Assembly: GCA_016714085.1 (NCBI GenBank)
Contig: JADJNW010000001.1
Span: 930,001 to 994,000, forward strand
DNA: 64,000 nucleotides
Direction of reading: 5' to 3'
Source: Saprospiraceae bacterium
GTDB taxonomy: Bacteria > Bacteroidota > Bacteroidia > Chitinophagales > Saprospiraceae
The notes under the pieces are model-generated. The model worked only from the letters and a program-made list of their open reading frames with translations, did not search any database and was not told where the DNA came from. The translations under genes were made by a program, and so were the position numbers. Positions 16,342 through 25,604 of the stretch are shown here, in pieces (within the stretch, counting starts at the first letter, position 1; the number at the start of each line of letters is the position of its first letter).

Positions 16342-18903
16342 ATGGGCAAATTCCTGAAACGTTTTATTATTTTCCTACTGATCTTAGTCGCTGTACTCGC
16401 GCTCGCGTGGGTGGTCATTGCGTCCATGTTTGAAAAGCAAGTAGGTCAAAAGCTGGTTTCTACTATCAATAAACAACTCAAAACCGAACTCACAGTACGA
16501 GAGTTCGACCTTTCGGCGATTCGTACCCTGCCCAATGTAGCGGCGAATCTAAAAGGTGTCGCACTCAAAGATAATCGCGGCGGCGTATTGCTTGAAGCGG
16601 AGGAATTATCGTTTCGCTTTGGTTTGCTGAGTTTATTTGGTTCTAGTTTGAATGTAAAATCGGTGGTAGTGAGCGATGGCGCATTGAATATTCAAATCGA
16701 TAAACAAGGCAGAAGCAATTATGATATTTTTAAAGAACCCGAACCGAGCGAGCGTAAAACTGATGACGATGAAGGCACTAAAATTGACCTGGAGACCGCG
16801 CAACTGCGCAATATGGAAATGATTTATGAGGATGCAGGTGAAGGGCAAAGCATTTTGATGAATGTGAAAAATGCCAGTTTCGCGGGCCAGTTTTCCAGCA
16901 AAAAGTTTGCTCTGAAAAGCGAGGCAGCTATCGTGTCCAGTTTTGTGGAAATGGATAGCACGCGTTATCTTGTGGGACAAAACATTGGTTATGAAGCAGA
17001 TATACTTGTCAATCTTGAACAAGGCGTATATGATTTGCAAAAAGTGAATGTAACCCTGGGCGAAAACGTATTCAATGTCGATGGCACCTACGAAACCTGG
17101 GAAGAAGGCCCTTATTTCGACCTGTTTTTCACTTGCACTAAAGGCAATTTATCTTCGCTCATTGCGCTATTGCCAGAACAATATTTGGCCCTCTTGAGCG
17201 ATTTTACCAGCCGTGGCGATTTTGAATTCAAAGCCGCCATCAAAGGGCAATCCAAACAAGGATTAGACCCTGAAATTCGAGCCGAAGTGAATCTGCAAAA
17301 CGGGCGCATCGAAAGCCCCCGCATGAAAGAGCCACTCCGGGATGTATCTTTTAGAGCAACATTCACCAATGGGAAATTTCGCGCAGATGATAGTGCCATT
17401 TTTGAAATCAAAAACTTGAAAGGTTATTTCAATCGAGAATTATTTGAAATGCGACTCAAAGTCGAAAACCTCGACGATCCCAGGATTGATTTCCTCGCTA
17501 ATGGGGCTGTGCCAATGGAATCGCTCTATGGTTTGTTCAACAATCCCAAGATTACTGGTGGCAGCGGGGAGATTGAAGTCAAAAATCTACTGCTCAATGG
17601 TCGATACAAAGATATGGTTTCCACCAACACGATCAGTCGCGTGCGCGCCGGCGGTGAAATCGAATTTGATGATGCCGCCCTGACGATCAACGAAGAAAAA
17701 ATGGTCATCGATCGCGGGCGATTATTACTAAACGGCGATACGCTTTCTGTCCCGGAATTTGAATTGAACGGCGCGGGCAGCGATATTCTATTCAAAGGGC
17801 AAGCGATCAGCGTCATTCCTTTTTTGTTTGCAGATTCGCTCAATACCAATCGAGTTGAATTGCAATATCAGGCTGATTTACAGTCACAAAACCTGGACAT
17901 AGATCGTTTGATGAAACTTTCAGCGCTGACAGAAGACGAGCAAAAAGCAGATACCTTAACGGTGGATTCTTTAAAATCTGATAATATTCAAAAACGACAG
18001 CAATTCACGCAGTTCTTAAAAGGCATTTTCAATGCTCGGATTCAGAATTTTAATTACAACGAAATCAAAGGCAATGATTTTGTCGGAAAATTAGAATTCA
18101 ATAATAACGAATTGATTATCAATGGTGATACAAAAGCGATGCAGGGTGCATTTGATTTGGATGGCAAAGTTTATTTTGAAAAAGCACCCCGCTTAACGGC
18201 AAAATTGACTTGTGAAAAAATCGACGCAACCGAGTTTTTCAGGCAAACCGAAAACTTCGGACAAGACATCCTCACCAATCAAAATGTATCCGGCACGCTC
18301 AACGCTCAAATCGCCATTTATGCCTATTGGGACACGACCGGGACTTTCCTGTACGACAAACTCCGCGTCCTGGCTGGTTTGGACATTCAAAACGGGCAAT
18401 TGAAAGATTTCAAAATGATGGAGCAATTTTCCACGTATGTAAAAATGCGCGATCTGATGGACATTCGCTTTGCCAATCTGGAAAATTATATAGAAATCGC
18501 CGATCAAAAATTATATCTCCCGGTCATGTTTATTCAAAGCAATGCCATGAACCTCACAGTGAGCGGGGAGCATTCTTTTGAGAATGAAATGGATTATAAT
18601 ATCAAAGTAAATGCCGGACAAGTGATGGCCAATCGCTTCAAAACATCGAGTAGTCAGCCGCAGCCAGCTAAGAAAAAAGGCTGGTTCAATCTTTATTTTA
18701 ACATTGCCGGCACGGTGGACGAGTACAATGTGCAAACCGCCAAAAAAGAAGTACAAAAGAATTTCCTATTCAGCGAGCGGCGCAAAGAGCGTGTGCAGGA
18801 AGCGCTGGAGCGCGAATTTGGTAGCGTTCGTAAAATCGAAGAGCCCGCAGAGACGCGGGATGTGGAATATTTGGATGAAGTGGAAGGTGGCCAGGGGAAT
18901 TAG
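16342..18903 (+). CDS. AsmA-family envelope protein
   Basis: 853 residues with one N-terminal membrane anchor (about 6-28) and a large periplasmic beta-rich body. The N-terminal AsmA pattern is clear: helix, then FEKQVGQKLVSTINKQL, VREFDLSAIRTLPNVAANLKGV and DNRGGVLLEAEELSFRF. The C-terminal AsmA region includes KLRVLAGLDIQNGQLKDFK and a final charged tail. AsmA and its relatives are tied to outer-membrane lipid transport and assembly. The gene stands alone, and its stop is 12 nt from the stop of the convergent aldehyde dehydrogenase. Exact cargo is unknown. Confidence 0.85.
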   Translation: MGKFLKRFIIFLLILVAVLALAWVVIASMFEKQVGQKLVSTINKQLKTELTVREFDLSAIRTLPNVAANLKGVALKDNRGGVLLEAEELSFRFGLLSLFGSSLNVKSVVVSDGALNIQIDKQGRSNYDIFKEPEPSERKTDDDEGTKIDLETAQLRNMEMIYEDAGEGQSILMNVKNASFAGQFSSKKFALKSEAAIVSSFVEMDSTRYLVGQNIGYEADILVNLEQGVYDLQKVNVTLGENVFNVDGTYETWEEGPYFDLFFTCTKGNLSSLIALLPEQYLALLSDFTSRGDFEFKAAIKGQSKQGLDPEIRAEVNLQNGRIESPRMKEPLRDVSFRATFTNGKFRADDSAIFEIKNLKGYFNRELFEMRLKVENLDDPRIDFLANGAVPMESLYGLFNNPKITGGSGEIEVKNLLLNGRYKDMVSTNTISRVRAGGEIEFDDAALTINEEKMVIDRGRLLLNGDTLSVPEFELNGAGSDILFKGQAISVIPFLFADSLNTNRVELQYQADLQSQNLDIDRLMKLSALTEDEQKADTLTVDSLKSDNIQKRQQFTQFLKGIFNARIQNFNYNEIKGNDFVGKLEFNNNELIINGDTKAMQGAFDLDGKVYFEKAPRLTAKLTCEKIDATEFFRQTENFGQDILTNQNVSGTLNAQIAIYAYWDTTGTFLYDKLRVLAGLDIQNGQLKDFKMMEQFSTYVKMRDLMDIRFANLENYIEIADQKLYLPVMFIQSNAMNLTVSGEHSFENEMDYNIKVNAGQVMANRFKTSSSQPQPAKKKGWFNLYFNIAGTVDEYNVQTAKKEVQKNFLFSERRKERVQEALEREFGSVRKIEEPAETRDVEYLDEVEGGQGN

Positions 18904-18915
18904 CATTATACAATT

Positions 18916-20358
18916 TTACCCATACTTCACACACACATTCTTCGCCTCTGTAAAAAAGCGCAAGGCTTCAAAACCCCCTTCTCGCCCTACACCGGAATTC
19001 TTCACTCCACCAAAAGGCGTACGCAGATCGCGCAGCATCCAGCAGTTGATCCAGACGATACCCGCTTGCAATTGCTCCGCTACTCGATTCGCTCTGGAAA
19101 TATCCTGCGTCCAGACGGTGCTGGCAAGCCCGTAGCCTGTGCCATTGGCGAGTTCGATCGCTTCTGCTTCGGTGTCAAATGGCGTAATAGTTATAACTGG
19201 GCCAAAAATTTCTTCCTGATTGCAACGCGCTTCATTCGACAAGCCTTCAATAATCGCCGGACTTAAAAAATAGCCTTCTGCGTTTTCACCGCCGATATTC
19301 AATCGCTCGCCGCCGCAAAGGATTGTACCGCCTTCTGCTTTCGCCAATTCGAGATACCCTTGTACTTTTTCTAAATGTCCTTTTGAAACGAGTGCGCCAA
19401 GATCATGCTGTTCCTCCAAAGGATTACCTGTTTTCAAAGCGTTGGTACGTTTGATCAATTCATCGCGGAAACGCTCATAAATTGGGACTTGCACGTAAAC
19501 GCGAGAACCGCACAAACAGATTTGTCCGTTGTTCGCAAAAGAAGACCGAATCGTAGTAGCAATAGCTTCTTCAAAATTGCAGTCCGCAAAGATTAAATTA
19601 GGATTTTTTCCACCCAATTCTAAGGACAATTTCTTGAACATCGGCGCGGCGACTTGCGCAATCTTGCGACCTGTGACCGTGCCACCAGTGAAAGAAATCG
19701 CTTTGATCCTGGAATGTTCTACAATCGCTTGCCCAGCTTTACCTCCCAAACCGTGTACGATATTTAGTACGCCAGCCGGAAGTCCCGCTTCGATGCAAAT
19801 TTGCGACAGCAAAAAAGCCGTCATCGGCGTGAGTTCGGAGGGCTTCGCTACAACGCAATTGCCCGCTGCCAGGGCCGGTGCGATTTTCCAGGTGAAAAGA
19901 TACAAAGGCAAATTCCAGGGGGAAATGCAACCCACGACGCCAAGGGGTTGGCGCAAGGTATAGTTGATGGCTTCGCCCGCCGCATGGTATGATTCAGAAC
20001 CAAATTGCGTAATCGCATTTGCAAAAAAACGAAAGTTCGCCTGTGCGCGAGGAATGTCAACTGTGCGGGAAGTGCTGATAGCTTTGCCGGAGTCAATCGT
20101 TTCGGCTAATGCTAGTTCTTCGAGCTTGGACTCAATCAAATCTGCGATTCGCATCAGAACGCGGGAACGCTCGTCAATACTCATTTTCGACCAGGTCGGA
20201 AAAGCCTTTTCCGCTGCTTCAACTGCCAATTGCACGTCGTGCTCATCCGAATCGGGGATATAGGAATAGATTTTGCCCGTAGCGGGATTCACATTATCCA
20301 GATGCACACCGGAGTAGGGCGGCACGAGCACGCCATCTATGAAGTTTTTTAAAAACAT
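18916..20358 (-). CDS. NAD(P)-dependent aldehyde dehydrogenase
   Basis: 480 residues from the ATG at 20358. It oxidises an aldehyde to a carboxylate in the cytoplasm. Motifs are the Rossmann and substrate blocks PWNLPLYLFTWKIAPALAAGN and FTGGTVTGRKIA, the catalytic Glu in LELGGKNP and the catalytic Cys in NNGQICLCGSR. The C-terminal PFGGVKNSGVGREGG is also present. The overall pattern is closest to 2-aminomuconate / 2-hydroxymuconate semialdehyde dehydrogenases and ALDH8-type enzymes, but the substrate is not settled. A TTG at 20430 would extend translation through an inverted repeat and was rejected. Confidence 0.9.
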   Translation of the reverse strand: MFLKNFIDGVLVPPYSGVHLDNVNPATGKIYSYIPDSDEHDVQLAVEAAEKAFPTWSKMSIDERSRVLMRIADLIESKLEELALAETIDSGKAISTSRTVDIPRAQANFRFFANAITQFGSESYHAAGEAINYTLRQPLGVVGCISPWNLPLYLFTWKIAPALAAGNCVVAKPSELTPMTAFLLSQICIEAGLPAGVLNIVHGLGGKAGQAIVEHSRIKAISFTGGTVTGRKIAQVAAPMFKKLSLELGGKNPNLIFADCNFEEAIATTIRSSFANNGQICLCGSRVYVQVPIYERFRDELIKRTNALKTGNPLEEQHDLGALVSKGHLEKVQGYLELAKAEGGTILCGGERLNIGGENAEGYFLSPAIIEGLSNEARCNQEEIFGPVITITPFDTEAEAIELANGTGYGLASTVWTQDISRANRVAEQLQAGIVWINCWMLRDLRTPFGGVKNSGVGREGGFEALRFFTEAKNVCVKYG

Positions 20359-20379
20359 ACATTGAGTGGGTTTAGAAAG

Positions 20380-20430
20380 TTGAGGAAGTTGAGGCTCTCT
20401 AAACTTACTAAAATCACTCAACTTCCTCAA
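20380..20430. repeat. Intergenic inverted repeat (GTTGAGG family)
   Basis: Perfect 14-nt arms: TTGAGGAAGTTGAG at 20380-20393 and CTCAACTTCCTCAA at 20417-20430. It lies between the glutaminyl-cyclase-like gene and the aldehyde dehydrogenase. Related wording occurs at 53592-53653 and 58061-58111. Confidence 0.6.
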
Positions 20431-20433
20431 TAT

Positions 20434-21438
20434 TTACAAAGTTCCATTATGTTCTCGATAGATCACAGCGGTGACGACCTGCCCAACTGCCTTGAGCGTG
20501 CGTTTGTCGATCACGTCTAAATTATCGTTGTGGGTATGCCAATGCGCACCGAAGCCTGTTTCCGTTTCGCCGGAGCGATTAATAATATCAATCATGGGAA
20601 TGCGGGCGATGGTATTCACAAAATAATGGTCATCGGTGACGCCGCCGCCATTGGTTTGCAGGAAATAATTATTATAGCCCATATTTTGCGCAAGCAGCCA
20701 AACCTCGCGTACCACTTGCGGTGCAAATTGTTGCGAATATTGCTCTACGGGGAACTGCGCGCCTTTAGAACCAACCATATCGAGCAGAATGCCATATTGT
20801 GGGCGATAATTGCCGGTGTGAATATTGCGTGCCCAATACTGCGAACCCAAGCACCAGGTGGTATTAGAATTAGGATCTTCCGTACCGCTTTCGCCGAGGT
20901 CTTCCGCGTCAAACAAGATAATATCTACGCCCATTTCAATGGGATGCTGCTGCAATTGGCGAGCGACTTCCAAGAGTACTGCCGTGCCGCTGCCGCCGTC
21001 GTCCGCGCCGAGGATAGGTTCGCCCTTGCGCTCGGTACTCAGGGGCGAATCCGCCGCGTGACGCGAATCCCAATGCGCTGCTAAAAGAATGCGTTTGCCA
21101 ATTTGCGGATTGAATTGCGCGATGATATTCGTAGCCGGAAGCGTAGCGCCGTAATAGGTTTTCGCCTGGAAATTTTGTTCAATCACTTCTGCACCGTAAG
21201 ATTTGAATTTGCCTACGAGCCAGTCTTTACAAGCCTTATGCGCATCCGAGCCGGGTACACGAGGGCCAAATTCTACCTGTTTTGCTACAAAAGCGTAGGC
21301 CGAGTCGCGGTCGAAGCTGGGCACAGCGACGGCTTGTGCAGGCGTGTCGGTGGTGGAAGTATTTTGAGAAGATTCATTTTTGCAGGCAATTGCCAGTATT
21401 AGAATTCCAAGTATAAAAACTAAGCTAAATTTTTTCAT
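20434..21438 (-). CDS. M28-family lipoprotein, probable glutaminyl-peptide cyclotransferase
   Basis: 334 residues with a lipoprotein signal (lipobox LAIAC). The metal-binding fold is seen in LLAAHWDSR, GADDGGSG, LFDAEDLGE and the C-terminal WHTHNDNLDVID. The WCLGSQYWA segment and the single-zinc pattern match type II glutaminyl cyclases, which convert N-terminal Gln to pyroglutamate, better than M28 aminopeptidases. Envelope glutaminyl cyclases are known in Bacteroidota, where many signal peptidase products begin with Gln. Several exported proteins here also show Gln after the predicted cleavage site. An aminopeptidase role cannot be excluded. Confidence 0.78.
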   Translation of the reverse strand: MKKFSLVFILGILILAIACKNESSQNTSTTDTPAQAVAVPSFDRDSAYAFVAKQVEFGPRVPGSDAHKACKDWLVGKFKSYGAEVIEQNFQAKTYYGATLPATNIIAQFNPQIGKRILLAAHWDSRHAADSPLSTERKGEPILGADDGGSGTAVLLEVARQLQQHPIEMGVDIILFDAEDLGESGTEDPNSNTTWCLGSQYWARNIHTGNYRPQYGILLDMVGSKGAQFPVEQYSQQFAPQVVREVWLLAQNMGYNNYFLQTNGGGVTDDHYFVNTIARIPMIDIINRSGETETGFGAHWHTHNDNLDVIDKRTLKAVGQVVTAVIYREHNGTL

Positions 21439-21532
21439 TGCGTCAAATTTGCTGACAAAGATAGAATTTCAAAGTAAATTTAAGGGTCATTCGTCTGCCT
21501 GAGTATAACTGACGAATCGAACAAATATTTTA

Positions 21533-22075
21533 ATGGCAGAACAAAATGTCATACAGGCGGTCAGCACTTACGGCAAGCAGTTGTTTGGCTTCATTCGCGG
21601 GCGCGTACCTACCGACGAGGATGCCGAAGATATTTTGCAGGATGTATGGGTGCAGCTCAGCAACCAACCCGAAGTGGAGGCCATCGAAAGCGTGAGCGCC
21701 TGGCTGTACCGCGTTGCCAGAAACAGAATCACCGACTGGTTTAGAAAAAAGAAGCCCGAATCTTTGGAAGACTACGGCTACGAGGACGAAGACGGCGAGT
21801 GGAATATCGCCGAAGTATTGCTCATGGACAGCGTGACACCCGAAGACGAGCATTTGCGCGAATTATTTTGGGAGGCTTTATTCGCGGCCTTAGACGAATT
21901 GCCAGAAAAACAAAGCGAAGTCTTTATCCTGAACGAATTGGAGCAGATGACTTTACAGGAAATCGCCGACGCCAAAGGCGAGAACCTCAAAACCATTATT
22001 TCCCGCAAGGGCTATGCTGTCAAGCATTTGCGCAAGCGCCTGGAAGATTTGTATAAAGATTTGGTTGAATATTGA
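21533..22075 (+). CDS. ECF-type sigma-70 family RNA polymerase sigma factor
   Basis: 180 residues with sigma region 2 (DAEDILQDVWVQL, SAWLYRVARNRITDWFRKK) and region 4 (LPEKQSEVFILNELEQMTLQEIADAKG) with its helix-turn-helix near the C-terminus. No anti-sigma factor with a recognisable FecR or zinc-finger domain is adjacent. The small membrane protein 127 nt downstream is a possible partner. The target regulon cannot be read from the window. Confidence 0.92.
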   Translation: MAEQNVIQAVSTYGKQLFGFIRGRVPTDEDAEDILQDVWVQLSNQPEVEAIESVSAWLYRVARNRITDWFRKKKPESLEDYGYEDEDGEWNIAEVLLMDSVTPEDEHLRELFWEALFAALDELPEKQSEVFILNELEQMTLQEIADAKGENLKTIISRKGYAVKHLRKRLEDLYKDLVEY

Positions 22076-22103
22076 AATAAAAAACAGATTTATGATAAGG
22101 ATA

Positions 22104-22195
22104 GGACACTGATTTCCACAGATGCAACTGATTTTTACCGATTCAATCCGTATAGATTCGCTGCATTCGTGATCATCCGTGTTCCATAAATTATA
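22104..22195. repeat. Intergenic dyad repeat, copy A (ATCCGTG family)
   Basis: About 90 bp of imperfect inverted symmetry that starts GGACACTGATTTCCAC and ends CATCCGTGTTCC. It shares word order with the copy at 30558-30649. It lies between the sigma factor and the small membrane protein. Confidence 0.5.
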
Positions 22196-22202
22196 ATATA
22201 CA

Positions 22203-22583
22203 ATGAATGCGAAGAAAAAATTCATGTTATTCCCGCTTTTTGCGATAGCAGCGTTATTGCTGGGCGGATTGTTAGTGATGTTGCTATGGAATGCCATTCT
22301 ACCCATCGTGACTTCGGTAAAGCCCGTCACCTACTGGCAAGCCGTTGGCCTGCTCATCTTATCCAAAATCCTGTTCAGCGGCTGGAAAGGCAAGCCCGGC
22401 GGACATCCCGGGCATCGGCCCGATTTTCGCAAGCACATGGAATGGCGCGAGAAATGGAAGAATATGAGCATGGGAGAACGGATGCAATTCAAACAGGAAT
22501 GGCGTGAACGCTGCAAAAAGAAAGGCGGACACGACGACGGAGAGAGGGGAGACGCAGCGCAAGGCGACTGGGAGAACAAGTGA
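22203..22583 (+). CDS. Small membrane protein downstream of the sigma factor
   Basis: 126 residues. Two hydrophobic segments (about 8-32 and 42-60) are followed by a His/Gly-rich linker (GKPGGHPGHRPDF) and a very basic and acidic helical tail (EWREKWKNMSMGERMQFKQEW). The cytoplasmic tail could contact the sigma factor encoded just upstream, but no known anti-sigma domain is visible. I do not recognise a named family. Confidence 0.7.
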   Translation: MNAKKKFMLFPLFAIAALLLGGLLVMLLWNAILPIVTSVKPVTYWQAVGLLILSKILFSGWKGKPGGHPGHRPDFRKHMEWREKWKNMSMGERMQFKQEWRERCKKKGGHDDGERGDAAQGDWENK

Positions 22584-22641
22584 ATCATTGTATAAATATG
22601 TCCTGATTCTAGTATTTTTCTTCGCTTTACAATCAAAACGC

Positions 22642-22681
22642 ATAAGAGCGATGTAATGAAAGTAGCATACATCGCTCTTAT
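22642..22681 (+). terminator. Hairpin after the small membrane protein
   Basis: Perfect 14-nt arms ATAAGAGCGATGTA (22642-22655) and TACATCGCTCTTAT (22668-22681) with a 12-nt loop. It lies 58 nt beyond the stop codon. The tail is only weakly T-rich. Confidence 0.5.
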
Positions 22682-22771
22682 TATGATACCCTTCCGCGCT
22701 TTTGCGCAAAAATTCCTATTTTGCAACAGTTTACTTTTTAAATATGACAGTAGCAAAACTATTCTGCCTAC

Positions 22772-22802
22772 TGTGCCTATGTGTTTGAACCACATAGACA
22801 CA
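22772..22802. repeat. Intergenic dyad of the CTATGTG family
   Basis: Arms TGTGCCTATGTG (22772-22783) and CACATAGACACA (22791-22802) with one mismatch and a 7-nt centre. It lies 30 nt before the STAND gene start. A direct-repeat relative is at 4845-4859. Confidence 0.5.
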
Positions 22803-22832
22803 TAGAGACACCTGAACCAACTAAATAAAAAC

Positions 22833-24748
22833 ATGCACCCCAATCAAGAACAAACCCATCACAGCAGTGGCGACAACGTCGGGCGAGATAAAATCGAATA
22901 CCATTTCCATGGAAAAAAGGTATGGATAAAACGCTACCTCACCGGCCTCCCCGAAATCCAGGACGCACTCATCGGCCGCGAGCAAGAACTCCTTGACCTC
23001 GAAAGCACGCTCCACACCGCCCAAAGCGTGGTAGTCATGAACGGCATGGGCGGTATTGGCAAGACCACCCTCGCGCTTGCCTACGCCAACCTGCACCGCG
23101 AGCGCTACACCCATATCGCCTGGGTGGAGGTATCGGGGGAGTTTGCGACCGCGCTCACCAGCCATTTCGTGCTGCTGCAAAACCTCCATATCGAAAAGCT
23201 CACCGGCTCGCCCCAGGGCGATGTACTGCTCATTTTAAATGAACTGGCCAACCTCGGCGGTACGAACCTCCTCATTTTAGACGATGCCAACGAGCATATC
23301 AAACCCTACAAAGCCTACCTGCCCAAAGACTGGCACGTACTCATCACCTCGCGGGAGGACTTGGGCTTCCGGCATACGCTTACGCTCGACTTCCTAAGCG
23401 AAGACAGCGCACGCGCACTCTTCTACACCCACTACAAATGGGAGCAAGACGACGCTACCGTGAACGCCATCCTGCAAGCGGTGGGCAATCACACCCTCAC
23501 CGTAGAGCTATTAGCCAAAACCGCCCAGCGCCGCCGCATCAAGCGCGTGGCAGAACTCCGCGAAGCCTTAGAGGAGCGCGGATTAGAAATAGGCAGGGTA
23601 GCCGACTTCACTACTTTGCATAGCCGCGACCAAAAAATAGAACGCATCTTCCCTTACCTAAAGGCGGTGTTCAAAATAGACGAAGATACCTTCAGCGAGA
23701 CCGAACGCGGCTGGCTGCGCCGCCTCGCTATGCTCCCGCCCAGCTTTACCAAAGTGGAGGACATTGCCCAGTTTTTTGAAATAAAAAACGAAGATACCGA
23801 AGCCTGGGATGCCTATACTGCTGCGCTGGAAAGCCTGCACGCCAAAGGCTGGCTGCTCTACGATGACAAGGACGACGCCTACAAAATGCACCAGATCATA
23901 CAGGAAGTGGCGCGGCACTATATGCCGATTGTGGTCTTAGAACTCCATACCCTGCTGGAAATCATGACTAACTTGGTATATGTGGATACCGAAACCAAAG
24001 ACATCGTAGAGCGCTTTGTATGGATACCCTATGCCGAGCACCTACTCAGCCTGGTAACCGATGAACAACAGGAAGTAGTGATGGAATTGCAAAATAGGTT
24101 GGGTTGGCTATACCAACTTCAGGGAAATTATCAACGAGCAAAAGAATTATTGGAAATTGCTGTTCGAACAATGAAGCAGTGTTTTTGAAGCCAAATCATT
24201 ATAAAATTGGAATTTATAAAAATACATTGGGAAATTTTAAATTTACTGGGAGAATTAAAGAAGCGCTAATTATTTAGAAAGCTTTAGATATTTTTATCCA
24301 ACCAAAGGGGAACAGGACAGCAGACGTAGCAATTGCCCAATCCAATTTGGCAAATGTGTATAGATAATCTGGGCGAGTATGAACGCGCACGTGACTATCA
24401 GGAAAAAGCCTTAGCCTTCGAACTTTAAAAATTTTGGCGAAAACCATCCCAATGTCGCAGTTGCCAATCCAATTTAGGATTAGTTTACAAAAACTGGGAA
24501 GTACGACGCGCGCGACTTGCTGGAAAAAGCCTCGAAAATGCTTTAAAAACTTCGGCGAATTTCATCCCAACGTCGCTCGCTACAATAACCTCATCGAAGT
24601 GTACGCGCATTTTGAAGAATGGGACAAAGCGCAGGAAGCCTGTGATAAGAATCTGGCTATTTGTATGAAAGTTCTAGGAGCAGAGCATCCTTATACCAAA
24701 CGTGCAGAGGAATGGCTGGATTGGCTGCAAAAGAAGATGGGTGAATAA
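22833..24748 (+). pseudogene. STAND (NB-ARC) NTPase with broken TPR tail
   Basis: The first 451 residues are intact. A short GDNVGRDK tag (13-20) precedes the P-loop GMGGIGKTT (71-79), Walker B LLILDDAN (146-153), an ITSRED sensor motif, and a winged-helix-like region to about residue 370. Kinesin-light-chain-type TPRs begin at about 420 and then break at 24188. Beyond it all three frames hold TPR fragments in order: NHYKIGIYKNTLGN (24194 on), ADVAIAQSNLANVY, DNLGEYERARDYQEKALAF (24363 on), NFGENHPNVAVA, and NNLIEVYAHFEEWDKAQ, ending at 24748. At least five indels and one in-frame stop separate them, mostly shortened homopolymers. Intact relatives act as NLR-like sensors or regulators. This is a decayed gene or a badly resolved repeat. 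Confidence 0.8.
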
Positions 24749-24802
24749 TCCGCCTTCGTATCTGTCGCTTACTTCGGTGGGCGAGGAGCGTAGCGGTCAA
24801 AA

Positions 24803-24831
24803 GCGTCCTACGGCTTAGAGCCGTAGGACGC
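24803..24831. repeat. 29-nt hairpin, copy 1
   Basis: Perfect 13-nt arms GCGTCCTACGGCT and AGCCGTAGGACGC around TAG. It is identical to 26066-26094. It lies between the convergent STAND gene and the orphan gene at 24846, so it could act as a bidirectional terminator. Confidence 0.75.
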
Positions 24832-24845
24832 GTTCAGCTTACACA

Positions 24846-25535
24846 TTATCCCATCACGGTCACGCTTACCACGTCGCTCCACTGCCCTACGCGCTGGTCT
24901 TTGTACAGGTAGATGATGCGGTAGCGCCATACCGCGCTCGTGCCTTTGGGCGGCAGGGCTGCCATATCAATGTAGTTGGGCGAGCTATCGATACCGATCG
25001 TTATAAAATTGCCATCGGCGTCTTCCTTTTGTATTTCGATACCGCTCATGCCTTTTTTCTTCCATACGAGTTCGGGGTGGCCGCCGTTCACCAAGCGGAT
25101 GCTGAAGAGCGGCTTCAGGTCGTTGAATTCCAATACTTTTTCGGTGCCTTCTATACCCAGGTCGTAGCCGTCGGCTATATTGTAGTTGGGGTGGGCTTTG
25201 ATGCGGGCTACCAGCGCTATCACCCGCGCAAAAATACCGGCTCTGATCGGGCCGTTGAACATAGGGGTAGGTGGCATCGGCATTTGGATGATGTCTATGC
25301 CTTTGGCGCCATCGCGTGCTAGGTCTTTGAATCCAAAGAATCCACTACAGTAGGCTTCTATACTGGTTTTGTATTGCATCAGCCCATCAAATGCAACCGC
25401 ATCGGTTTGCGTACCCATTACATCTTCCTGGGAGATGTTGTATTTGGCAGCATAGAGCGGAAGCTTCGCCGCAATGTTTTGCAACCAGGGATCTTTCTCT
25501 TTGTCTCCTCGGGGCAGGTAGTAATTTTTCTGCAT
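24846..25535 (-). CDS. Uncharacterised protein, possible C-terminal Ig/FnIII-like fold
   Basis: 229 residues from the ATG at 25535, with no signal peptide. The N-terminus is QKNYYLPRGDKEKDPWLQN, then helical segments and a Pro-rich turn (MPMPPTPMFNGPIR). The C-terminal roughly 100 residues alternate hydrophobic and polar residues (LFSIRLVNGGHPELVWKKKG, WRYRIIYLYKDQRVGQWSD) in the manner of a fibronectin-III-like beta-sandwich. I do not recognise the family. An upstream start at 25742 would read through a 21-bp tandem repeat and an AT-rich leader and was rejected. The gene is bracketed by two identical 29-nt hairpins. Confidence 0.75.
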   Translation of the reverse strand: MQKNYYLPRGDKEKDPWLQNIAAKLPLYAAKYNISQEDVMGTQTDAVAFDGLMQYKTSIEAYCSGFFGFKDLARDGAKGIDIIQMPMPPTPMFNGPIRAGIFARVIALVARIKAHPNYNIADGYDLGIEGTEKVLEFNDLKPLFSIRLVNGGHPELVWKKKGMSGIEIQKEDADGNFITIGIDSSPNYIDMAALPPKGTSAVWRYRIIYLYKDQRVGQWSDVVSVTVMG

Positions 25536-25604
25536 AAGATTTATTGTTTTTATAATTAAAAAATAGATTACCCAAGCATTTTTGGCAGCATCCATGCTGT
25601 AATG

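Noticed and set aside
20359..20430. N-terminal extension of the aldehyde dehydrogenase from a TTG
   Set aside because: It translates an inverted repeat; the ATG at 20358 gives the normal family length.
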